DNA from: Lolium rigidum
Taxonomy: Eukaryota > Streptophyta > Magnoliopsida > Poales > Poaceae
DNA: 64,000 nt
Direction of reading: 5' to 3'
NCBI RefSeq assembly: GCF_022539505.1
Contig: NC_061514.1
Span: 41,280,869 to 41,344,868 of the forward strand
Under the pieces are notes generated by a model. That model saw only the letters and a list, made by a program, of their open reading frames with translations, was not told where the DNA came from and did not search any database. This document shows, one piece after another, positions 54,646 through 64,000 of the stretch. Position 1 is the first letter of the stretch. The number at the start of each line of letters is the position of its first letter. The position numbers and the translations under genes were made by a program.

Positions 54646-55516
54646 ATGTCTAGCTCTGAACCTGTTACTTCTTCGCCTGAAGAATTAGTCTTCACTTTTA
54701 AACAAGGGGATGAGGAGAGTTTTAAGGATGCTTGGTCTAGAATTTTTTACTTCTTATCGTAAAACTGAACCTCAAATGACTCTAAGTTTGCTCCTTAGTA
54801 ATTTTTATTTTGGTCTTATGATTCGCTATAGATATGCTTTGGATACTTTAGTGGGAGGAGATTTCCTTCATTGCAATGGGGATCAAGCTTTTAATGCCAT
54901 AAAGAAGTTGGTTGCATCACATGATTCAGCTAATAACTTTGATTCAGCCCTCACTAGCATTTATAATAGATTAAACAAACTCGAGATAAGTACATCTCGC
55001 TTGGATGATAACTATTGCCATGTTCGTAATCGTCTTGAACAAGTTTTAGTGAACTCTAAACTTTCATTGTGGGATCCTACTGTTAAAATTGTTATCGGTG
55101 ATCGAACTCTTCGTGCCAACTGTGATATTATGTCTGAATTTTGCCTTATGCCTGAGAGCATTTATAAATCTTTGAAACTTTGGGGAGTCAATGAAGGAGG
55201 AGAGGAAATAACTCTCATTAATAACTCTGTTATAATTCCTAAGGGAATAGCCGCAGGTGTGCATACAACCATTCTTGGAAGAACAATATCCATTGATTAT
55301 CTTGTTGTTGAATGTGTAGGGACAGGAAAAATCACACTCGGAAGATCCCTGCTGAAACTATTGGGAGCAGTCATTGATGTGGGAGAAGGCACCCTGAAAT
55401 TCACCTCTGTACCGGGGGGAAATCATATATTTCCTAAGTCAAAGGGAAAGAAAAACAATAAAGGTAAGGGTAAAGCCCAAGGTAATGTTGACACTTCGTC
55501 TCTTGATAATATTTGA
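54646..55516 (+). pseudogene. E2 gag/protease-like ORF with one frame change
   Basis: ATG at 54646 (MSSSEPVTSSPEELVFTF) runs to a stop at 54760-54762. A second frame from before 54760 continues RKTEPQMTLSLLLSNFYFGL, LVGGDFLHCNGDQAFNAIKK, a predicted coiled coil (IYNRLNKLEIS, RNRLEQVLV) and a protease-like fold. The latter has CDIMSEFCLMPESIYKSL where E1 has CDLGASIS, so the catalytic Asp-x-Gly context is lost. Later ITLGRSLLKLLGAVIDVGEG matches the second conserved protease region. Ends SSLDNI like E1 (SSLDNT). The frame change lies at a six-T run (54743-54748). Probably a packaging protein only. Confidence 0.78.
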
Positions 55517-58116
55517 TACACACTTTCTGCGCCTAGCTGAAAGGCGTTAAAGAAAAGCGCTTGTGGGAGACAACCCATGTTTTTACCTACAGTACTTTGT
55601 TTTTATTTTGTGTCTTGGAAGTTGTTTACTACTGTAGCAACCTCTCCTTATCTTAGTTTAGTGTTTTATTGTGCCAAGTAAAGTCTTTGATAAGAAAGTA
55701 AGTATTAGATTTGGATCACTGCGCAGAAACAGATTTCTTTGCTGTCACGAATCTGGGTCCACCTCCCTGTAGGTAGCTCAGAAAATTAAGCCAATTTACG
55801 TGCATGATCCTCAGATATGTATGCAACTTTCATTCAATTTGAGCATTTTCATTTGAGCAAGTCTGGTGGCCTAATAAAATTCGTCAATACGAACTGTTCT
55901 GTTTTGACAGATTCTGCCTTTTATTTCGCATTGCCTCTTTTGCTATGTTGGATGAATTTCTTTGATCCACTAATATCCAGTAGCTTTATGAAATGTCCAG
56001 AAGTGTTAAGAATGATTGTGTCACCTCTGAATATGTTAATTTTTATTGTCACTAACCCTCTAATGAGTTGTTTCGAGTTTGGTGTGGAGGAAGTTTTCAA
56101 GGATCAAGAGAGGAGTATGATGCAACATGATCAAGGAGAGTGAAAGCTTCTAAGCTTGGGGATGCCCCGGTGGTTCACCCCTGCATATTCTAAGAAGACT
56201 CAAGCGTCTAAGCTTGGGGATGCCCAAGGCATCCCCTTCTTCATCGACAACATTATCAGGTTCCTCCCCTGAAACTATATTTTTATTCCATCACATCTTA
56301 TGTGCTTTGCTTGGAGCGTCGGTTTGTTTTTGTTTGTTTTTTGTTTTGTTTGAATAAAATGGATCCTAGCATTCACTTTATGGGAGAGAGACACGCTCCG
56401 CTGTAGCATATGGACAAGTATGTCCTTAGGCTCTACTCATAGTATTCATGGCGAAGTTTCTTCTTCGTTAAATTGTTATATGGTTGGATTTGGAAAATGA
56501 TACATGTAGTAATTGCTATAAATGTCTTGGGTAATGTGATACTTGGCAATTATTGTGCTCATGTTTAAGCTCTTGTATCATATGCTTTGCACCCATTAAT
56601 GAAGAAATACATAGAGCATGCTAAAATTTGGTTTGCATATTTGGTTTCTCTAAGGTCTAGATAATTTCTAGTATTGAGTTTGAACAACAAGGAAGACGGT
56701 GTAGAGTCTTATAATGTTTACAATATGTCTTTTATGTGAGTTTTGCTGCACCGGTTCATCCTTGTGTTTGTTTCAAATAAGCCTTGCTAGCCTAAACCTT
56801 GTATCGAGAGGGAATACTTCTCATGCATCCAAAATACTTGAGCCAACCACTATGCCATTTGTGTCCACCATACCTACCTACTACATGGTATTTTCCGCCA
56901 TTCCAAAGTAAATTGCTTGAGTGCTACCTTTAAAATTCCATCATTCACCTTTACAATATATAGCTCATGGGACAAATAGCTTCAAAACTATTGTGGTATT
57001 GAATATGTACTTATGCACTTTATCTCTTATTAAGTTGCTTGTTGTGCGATAACCATGTTTTCTCGGGGACGCCATCAACTATTCTTTGTTGAATATCATG
57101 TGAGTTGCTATGCATGTCCGTCTTGTCCGAAGTAAGAGAGATCTACCACCTTTATGGTTGGAGCATGCATATTGTTAGAGAAGAACATTGGGCCGCTAAC
57201 TAAAGCCATGATTCATGGTGGAAGTTTCAGTTTTGGACATATATCCTCAATCTCATATGAGAATAATAATTGTTGCCACATGCTTATGCATAAAAGAGGA
57301 GTCCATTATCTGTTGTCCATGTTGTCCCGGTATGGATGTCTAAGTTGAGAATAATCAAAAGCATGAAATCCAAAATGCGAGCTTTCTCCTTAGACCTTTG
57401 TACAGGCAGCATGAAGGTACCCCATTGTGACACTTGGTTAAAACATGTGCATTGCAAAGATCCGGTAGTCCAAGCTAATTAGGACAAGGTGCGGGCACTA
57501 TTAGTATACTATGCATGAGACTTGCAACTTGTAAGATATAATTTACATAACTCATATGCTTTATTACTACCGTTGACAAAATTGTTTCATGTTTTCAAAA
57601 TCAAAGCTCTAGCACAAATATAGCAATCGATGCTTTTTCTCTATGAAGGACCATTCTTTTACTTTTAATGTTGAGTCAGTTCACCTATTTCTCTCCACCT
57701 CAAGAAGCAAACACTTGTGTGAACTGTGCATTGATTCCTACATATTTGCATATTGCACTTGTTATATTACTCTATGTTGACAATATCCATGAGATATGCA
57801 TGTTATAAGTTGAAAGCAACCGCTGAAACTTAATCTTCTTTTGTGTTGCTTCAATGCCTTTACTTTGAATTATTGCTTCATGAGTTAACTCTTATGCAAG
57901 ACTTATTGATGCCTGTCTTGAAGTGCTATTCATGAAAAGTCTTTGCTATATGATTCACTTGTTTACTCATGTCATATACATTGTTTTTATCGCTGCATTC
58001 ATTACATATGCTTTACAAATAGTATGATCAAGGTTATGATGGCATGTCACTCCAGAAAATTATCCGTGTTATCGTTTTACTCGCTCGGGACGAGCGTGAA
58101 CTAAGCTTGGGGATGC
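55517..58116 (+). other. E2 3' noncoding region with polypurine-tract copies
   Basis: Closely matches E1 8294-10886. CTAAGCTTGGGGATGC occurs at 56150-56165, 56208-56223 and, abutting the LTR, 58101-58116. No gene is supported. Confidence 0.7.
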
Positions 58117-59704
58117 TGATACATCTCCGACGTATCGATAATTTCTTATGTTCCATGCCACATTATTGATGTTATCTACATGTTTTATGCACACTTTATG
58201 TCATATTCGTGCATTTTCTGGAACTAACCTATTAACAAGATGCCGAAGTGCCAGTTGCTGTTTTCTGCTGTTTTTGGTTTCAGAAATCCTAGTAACGAAA
58301 TATTCTCGGAATTGGACGAAATCAACGCCTAGGGTCCTATTTTGCCAAGAAGCTTCCAGAAGTCCGAAGAGGAGGCGAAGAGGGGCCACGAGGGGGCCAC
58401 ACCCTAGGGCGGCGCGGCCCCCCCTTGGCCGCGCGGCCCTGTGGTGTGGGGCCCTCGTGCCGCCTCTCGACCTGCCCTTCCGCCTACAAATAGCCTCCAT
58501 TGCGAAACCCCCAGTACCGAGAGCCATGATACAGAAAACCTTACTGAGACGCCGCCGCCGATCCGATCTCGGGGGATCCAGGAGATCGCCTCCGGCACCC
58601 TGCCGGAGAGGGGATTCATCTCCCGGAGGACTCTACGCCGCCATGGTCGCCTCCGGAGTGATGTGTGAGTAGTCTACCCCTGGACTATGGGTCCATAGCA
58701 GTAGCTAGATGGTTGTCTTCTCCCCATTGTGCTTCATTGTCGGATCTTGTGAGCTGCCTAACATGATCAAGATCATCTATCCGTAATTCTATATGTTGCG
58801 TTTGTTGGGATCCGATGAATAGAGAATACTTGTTATGTTGATTATCAAAGTTATATCTATGTGTTGTTTATGATCTTGCATGCTCTCCGTTACTAGTAGA
58901 TGCTCTGGCCAAGTAGATGCTTGCAACTCCAAGAGGGAGTATTTATGTTCGATAGTGGGTTCATGCTCGCATTGACACTGGGACGAGTGACGAAAGTTCT
59001 AAGGTTGTGTTGTGCTGTTTCCACTAGGGATAAAACATTGATGCTATGTCTAAGGATGTAGTTGTTGATTACATTACGCACCATACTTAATGCAATTGTC
59101 CGTTGCTTTGCAACTTAATACCGGAGGGGGTTCGGATGATAACCTCGAAGGTGGACTTTTTAGGCATAGATGCAGTTGGATGGCGGTCTATGTACTTTGT
59201 CGTAATGCCCAATTAAATCTCACTATACTCATCATGATATGTATGTGCATGGTCATGCCCTCTTTATTTGTCAATTGCCCAACTGTAATTTGTTCACCCA
59301 ACATGTTGTTTATCTTATGGGAGAGACACCTCTAGTGAACTGTGGATCCCGGTCCAATTCTCTTTACTGAAATACAATCTACTGCAATACTTGTTCTACT
59401 CGTTTTCTCGCAAACAATCATCTTCCACACAATACGGTTAATCCTTTGTTACAGCAAGCCGGTGAGATTGACAACCTCACTGTTTCGTTGGGGCAAAGTA
59501 CTTTGGTTGTGTTGTGCAGGTTCCACGTTGGCGCCGGAATCTCCGGTGTTGCGCCGCACTACATCCCGCCGCCATCAACCTTCAACGTGCTTCTTGGCTC
59601 CTACTGGTTCGATAACCTTGGTTTCATACTGAGGGAAACTTGCCGCTGTACGCATCACACCTTCCTCTTGGGGTTCCCAACGGACGCGTGTTGAACGCGT
59701 ATCA
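58117..59704 (+). repeat. E2 3' LTR (1588 bp)
   Basis: Begins TGATACATCTCC and ends GCGTATCA. Followed by ctcag and the interrupted copia C gag-protease frame. Confidence 0.92.
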
Positions 59705-59709
59705 CTCAG

Positions 59710-60652
59710 CTGCACGATCTTCCCCGAAGTGAACTTCAGATCTACCGTGCCAACACCACGAACAGAAGCATGTGACCCATTTCCCATCAAGACGGAAGAA
59801 TCCCGGGCGACCGTACCCATCAGCATTGCTAGCGGTCACCGTGTTGACTTGCCTCGTCTTTTTCTTGCGGTCTGCCATATCTGGACAGTCCTTAGAAAAA
59901 TGTCCAGTCTCTCCATAGGTAAAGCAGCTCAGATCTGCTTTGTTTTTCATCTTCTTCTTCTTGAAGGTTGTAGTCTTCATAGGCTTATTGAAGGAGGGCT
60001 TGTTATTCCCTTTATTCTTGCTGTAGGGTTTCTTCTGCACCATGTTGGCGCTAGACTGACCCTCTCCTTTCTCAGTAGTATCCTTAGCCCGAGCTTTCTC
60101 CTCAACATCAAGAGACGCTATCAGATTTTCAACTGATATCTCCTGTCTCTTGTGTTTGAGAGTTGTGGCAAAGTTCCTCCATGAAGGGGGCAACTTAGCG
60201 ATGATGCATCCAGCCACAAACTTGTCAGGTAAGGCACACTTAAGGAGTTCAAGCTCTTTCGCAATGCACTGTATCTCATGAGCCTGTTCGACTACAGAAC
60301 GGTTGTTCACCATCCTGATGTTGTGGAAGCTCTCCATTATGTATAGTTCACTGCCAGCATCGGTTGCACCGAATTTAGCATTCAGTGCATCCCAGAGCTC
60401 TTTACCGTCTACTATGTGCATGTACACATCACATAGACGATCAGCAAGAATACTTAGAACGTATCCGACAAAGAGAGTATTGTCTTCCTTGAACTTGTTC
60501 TGATCTTGGTAAGATATAGTTCCTTCAGGTAGGCCATTACTAACTTGAAATACTTTCAGATGAGTAAGCCAGAGCTTGGCCTTAATCTGCCACCTCTTAA
60601 AGTGCACACCGATAAACTTATCCGGCCTCAGTGCATCAGCAAAACTAGCCAT
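59710..60652 (-). pseudogene. gag: Copia C gag and protease remnant
   Basis: The ATG at 60652 opens MASFADALRPDKFIGVHFKR (copia gag N-terminus). Then LWDALNAKFGATDAGSELYI, VVEQAHEIQCIAKELELLKC, LPPSWRNFATTLKHKR and a basic KKKPYSKNKGNNKP-type region. A zinc knuckle reads CFTYGETGHFSKDC, with Tyr replacing the second Cys. After DGYG (about 59815) the frame jumps to the sequence read as SSVLMGNGSHASVRGVGTVD, omitting the protease active-site region normally between them. E2 then interrupts at 59704. Gag may be largely intact; protease is deleted. Confidence 0.83.
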
Positions 60653-60691
60653 AGTTAACTCAGGAAATTGCCTACAATTAGGTTTTTGGAT

Positions 60692-61661
60692 TGTTGGATA
60701 ATTAGGCACAATTTCCATGATTAATTCCAGAATATAAAACATGATGACAACAACTACTAACATGTGAAACTCGAACATACTAGATGCATTAATCAACATG
60801 AGTAGCAGCAACACAAACGGTAAAGCATCCATCGCTAAACAGATCGAGATATGTCGCACGTACCGATCTGGTGGAGGTGGCGGTGGAGGTGTAGAAGATG
60901 ATGTCGCAGCAGTAACGTTGTTGATGACAACGTTGTGGACGACAGGGACGACGGGTCGAAGTAGACGGCGTTGAAGACGACGGTAGGCAGCACCACCCGA
61001 CTCGGACGGAAGGCGACCCGTGATGAAGAGCTTGAGCAGTCGCGCAGAGCGCTTCCCAAAAACCTAATTCGCCCTCTCCCGTACAGGATCGCAAGGACGA
61101 GCGGTTCCGGAGACCTGCTCTCCCGTTCGCCGATGCACGTCGGCGCACGGGATGGAGTAGGCTACGATGGCGGCGCAAGCAGAGAGAGGTGGAAAAACCC
61201 TAACTCGTGTATTAGATATGTTTCGCGGTAGCCGGGCAGGAAATTATATAGGCTCAGGAAACCCTAGGCAACGTGGGGCACGCCCACGTCGCGCGCACGT
61301 TTCGAGTCGGTTACAGATAGCCCATGGTTCGGGAGCGACCCAAACCGACTAATGCGACGCGTCCGTCTAGGACTCTATTCGTTTTCCTGAACTGCAAAAA
61401 GAAAGGAAAGTCTCAGCTCGAGGCTCAATCCACTCACCACGAGCGCGGTGCGCGTCGTGACGTGTCGAGTCGAGTCGAGTCGAGACGAGCGAGCGAGGAG
61501 GAGGAGGAGCGCGCGTGAACTACTCCTATTCTTACTCACTTACTAGTGGTGGAACAACCCACCTTATAAGGTGGTCTAACTTCCTCCCAACTTTCCATGC
61601 GGGACTAAACTTCCCACCTCTTGCCACTCCCTAGTGAGCTGCCACCAACTTTCGCTCAAAC
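60692..61661 (-). repeat. Copia C 5' LTR, interrupted (970 bp present)
   Basis: Aligns with 48319-49364 until ctcaaac at 61655-61661. TATA complement at about 61244-61250. On the inner side the bases after the LTR (minus: ATCCAAAAACCTAATTG) do not resemble the usual initiator tRNA-Met site. Confidence 0.88.
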
Positions 61662-63454
61662 TGTAGGATAACGTTGCATAGAAAACAAAAATTTTCCTAC
61701 CGCGAACACGAAATCCAAGCCAAGATGCAATCTAGAAGACGGTAGCAACGAGGGGATTATCGAGTCTCACCCTTGAAGAGATTCCAAAGCCTACAAGAGG
61801 AGGCTCTTGTTGCTGCGGTAGACGTTCACTTGCCGCTTGCAAAAGCGCGTAGAAGATCTTGATCACGATCGGTTCCGGCGCCACGAACGGGCAGCACCTC
61901 CGTACTCGGTCACACGTTCGGTTGTTGATGAAGACGACGTCCACCTCCCCGTTCCAGTGGGCAGCGGAAGTAGTAGCTCCTCTTGAATCCGACAGCACGA
62001 CGGCGTGGTGTCGGTGGTGGTGGAGAAATCCGGCGGAGCTTCGCTAAAGCTACGCGGAAGATATGGAGGAGAAGGGGGCGGCTAGGGTTTGGGAGGGGGT
62101 GGCCGGCCACTTCAATGGGGCGGCCAGCTTGTGGTCTTGGGGTGGCCGGCCCCCTCCCTTGGCCCCTCATTATATAGGTGGATCCCCAAGTGTTGGTGTC
62201 CAAGTCTTCGAATAAGACCCGAACCAAAATCTTCCATAAGAGGGGGAAACCTAGCCCAACTAGGACTCCCACCAAAAGGTGGGATTTCCACCTCCCATGT
62301 GGGGGTGGTCGGCTCCCCTAAGAGGGAGTCCACTTGGGACTCCTCCCCACCTAGGGCTGGCCGGCCATGGAGGTGGAGTCCCATGTGGACTCCACCTTCC
62401 TTGGTGGTTTCTTCCGGACTTTTCTAGAACCTTCTAGAACCTTCCATAGAACCTTTCCGCGACATTTTAATTCACATAAAATGACATCCTATATATGAAT
62501 CTTATTCTCCGGACCATTCCGGAACTCCTCGTGATGTCCGGGATCTCATCCGGGACTCCGAACAAATATTCGAACTCCATTCCATATTCAAGTACTACCA
62601 TTTCAACATCCAACTTTAAGTGTGTCACCCTACGGTTCGAGAACTATGCGGACATGGTTGAGTACTCACTCCGACCAATAACCAATAGCGGGATCCTGGA
62701 GATCCATAATGGCTCCCACATATTCAACGATGACTTTAGTGATCGAATGAACCATTTACATATAATACCAATTCCCTTTGTCTCGCGATATTTTACTTGT
62801 CCGAGGTTTGATCTTCGGTATCACTCTATACCATGTTCAACCTCGTCTCCTGACAAGTACTCTTTACTCGTACCGTGGTATGTGGTCTCTTATGAACTTA
62901 TTCATATGCTTGCAAGACATTAGACGACATTCCACCGAGAGGGCCCAGAGTATATCTATCCGTCATCGGGATGGACAAATCCCACCGTTGATCCATATGC
63001 TTCAACTCATACTTTCCGGATACTTAATCCCACCTTTATAGCCACCCATTTACGCAGGTGGTGTTTGGTGTAATCAAAGTACCTTTCCGGTATAAGTGAT
63101 TTATATGATCTCATGGTCATAAGGACTAGGTAACTATGTATTGAAAGCTTATAGCAAATAACTTAATGACGAGATCTTATGCTACGCTTAATTTGGTGTG
63201 TCCATTACATCATTCATATAATGATATAACCTTGTTATTAATAACATCCAATGTTCATGATTATGAAACTAATCATCCATTAATCAACAAGCTAGTTTAA
63301 GAGGCATACTAGGGACTTCTTGTTTGTCTACATATCACACATGTACTAATGTTTCGGTTAATACAATTATAGCATGATATATAAACATTTATCATAAACA
63401 TAAAGATATAAATAATAACCACTTTATTATTGCCTCTAGGGCATATCTCCTTCA
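61662..63454 (-). repeat. Angela/BARE-type 3' LTR (1793 bp)
   Basis: Plus strand begins TGTAGGATAACGTTGC and ends ATCTCCTTCA. The length matches the usual 1.7-1.8 kb of this group. Confidence 0.88.
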
Positions 63455-63463
63455 GCCTCCCAC
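63455..63463 (-). promoter_or_regulatory. Angela-type polypurine tract
   Basis: Minus strand GTGGGAGGC directly before the LTR start TGAAGG. Confidence 0.75.
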
Positions 63464-63487
63464 TTGCACTAGAGTCAATAATCTAGA

Positions 63488-63990
63488 TTACATTGTAAGG
63501 TACCTAACACCCATGGCATTCCGGTGTTGGTCATGCTTTGCCCTAGGGAGAGCTTTAGTCAACGGATCTGCTACATTCAGATCAGTGTGTACTTTGCAAA
63601 TCTTTACTTCTCCATCTTCGATGTACTCACGAATCGAGTGGTAACGCAGCTTGATATGCTTCAGCCTCTTGTGTGACCTTGGTTCTTGTGCATTGGCGAT
63701 GGCACCCATGTTGTCACAATATATGACTAGTGGGTCCAATGCACTAGGAACCACACCGAGCTCTATAATGAACCTCTTCATCCATACCGCTTCTGATGAA
63801 GCCTCTGAAGCCGCTATGTACTCCGATTCTGTTGAGGATTTCACCAACGTGCACTGCTTCGAGCTTGCCCAGCTTATCGCAGCACCATTCAATATAAACA
63901 CGTACCCAGCATTGTGACTTAGAGTCATCGGGATCAGTTGTTCCAACTTGCATCGGTGTAACTTGTTACAACGAGCTCTTGGTCACCTCC
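63488..63990 (-). pseudogene. pol: Angela-type copia RNase H, partial
   Basis: C-terminal part of copia pol: ELVVTSYTDAS (first catalytic Asp), GYVFILNGAAISWASSKQ, STESEYIAASEASSEAVWMK (Glu), VIYCDNMGAIANAQ (Asp) and VHTDLNVADPLTKALP (final Asp). The stop is at 63488. Frame changes occur near 63935 and 63912. The second falls at tgctgggtac, where one extra C ahead of TGG explains the shift. The rest of pol lies outside the window. Confidence 0.83.
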
Positions 63991-64000
63991 ATAACAAAGA

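Larger units (their letters stand above)
52760..59704 (+). mobile_element. E2: complete non-autonomous Athila-lineage element (Sabrina/WHAM-like), nested in copia C
   Basis: 6945 bp with two 1588-bp LTRs (52760-54347 and 58117-59704). Primer-binding and polypurine sites are as in E1. The left flank is ctcgt (52755-52759) and the right ctcag (59705-59709), an imperfect duplication. The insertion splits copia C between gag/protease and integrase. LTRs and noncoding 3' region are very similar to E1, but the coding region is short and different. Depends on other elements for RT and integrase. Confidence 0.88.
48319..61661 (-). mobile_element. Copia element C with nested E2, 5' LTR interrupted
   Basis: Left (3') LTR 48319-49364, polypurine tract, pol 49836-52754, interruption by E2 (52760-59704), gag 59710-60652, right (5') LTR 60692-61661. 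The right LTR is cut by the Angela-type element at 61662, leaving about 77 bases beyond. Order gag, (protease), integrase, RT, RNase H is copia. Pol is disabled by a stop and frame changes. The left flank is in the duplicated unit 48160-48318. The right target copy lies outside the window. Confidence 0.87.
61662..64000 (-). mobile_element. Angela/BARE-type copia element, 3' part
   Basis: 3' LTR 61662-63454, polypurine tract 63455-63463, RNase H 63488 onward, running off the window. The LTR on the minus strand starts TGAAGGAGATATGCCC and includes TAGAGGCAATAATAAAG, a hallmark of Triticeae BARE/Angela/WIS LTRs. It inserted in the 5' LTR of copia C. Confidence 0.87.

Noticed and set aside
1..64000. 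CRISPR array, bacterial operon or tRNA/rRNA genes
   Set aside because: Repeats are LTRs or subterminal repeats without regular spacers; the tRNA-like blocks at the TRIM primer site lack a full cloverleaf; gene structures are plant-type.

Overview
The window looks like intergenic heterochromatin from a large grass genome, most likely a Triticeae species (wheat, Aegilops, barley or rye). It carries 1.6 kb LTRs starting TGATACGTC of the Sabrina/WHAM type, a BARE/Angela-type copia LTR, a CACTA end with TGCCGGC subterminal repeats, and Triticeae-style LINEs. I see no intact host gene, no rRNA or tRNA gene and no CRISPR array. Nearly all of it is transposable elements nested in each other. The one clear host-derived piece is a decayed multi-exon EamA-type transporter pseudogene near 46.5-47.8 kb.

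Layout. 1-1198 is the end of a CACTA transposon inserted into a Ty3/Gypsy chromovirus (Tekay/Del type, called A), visible from 1199 to 28507 with a 4.3 kb 3' LTR. A's polyprotein is interrupted twice. A complete non-autonomous Athila-lineage element (E1, 4324-12487, 5-bp target duplication) sits between RT and RNase H. A second Gypsy element (B, 12641-22265, minus strand) sits inside RNase H. B has gag and protease, no RT or integrase, and a spliced gene on the opposite strand. From 28.5 to 37.3 kb lie a LINE tail and a nearly full-length but broken minus-strand LINE. 37.3-46 kb is a mosaic: a gag fragment, a PIF/Harbinger-like element carrying a B3-domain gene and itself hit by a small hAT-like insertion, a tandem TRIM-like element with about 83-bp LTRs, and a scrambled copia bracketed by the same tiny LTRs in inverted orientation and hit by a 1.5 kb solo LTR. 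48319-61661 is a minus-strand copia (C) with a second Athila-like element (E2, 52760-59704) nested between gag and pol. An Angela/BARE-type copia (61662 to window end) interrupts C's 5' LTR.

The most consequential observation is a recurrent interchange of CTG, CCG, CTCG and CG (CAG, CCG and CGAG on the other strand) between copies of the same repeat. Several frame breaks in otherwise readable retroelement ORFs (3055, 6482, 7912, 14976, 23070) fall exactly at such sites. This looks like a consensus or basecalling artefact at CHG-methylated sites rather than biology, so frameshift calls and LTR-divergence ages in this window should be treated with caution.
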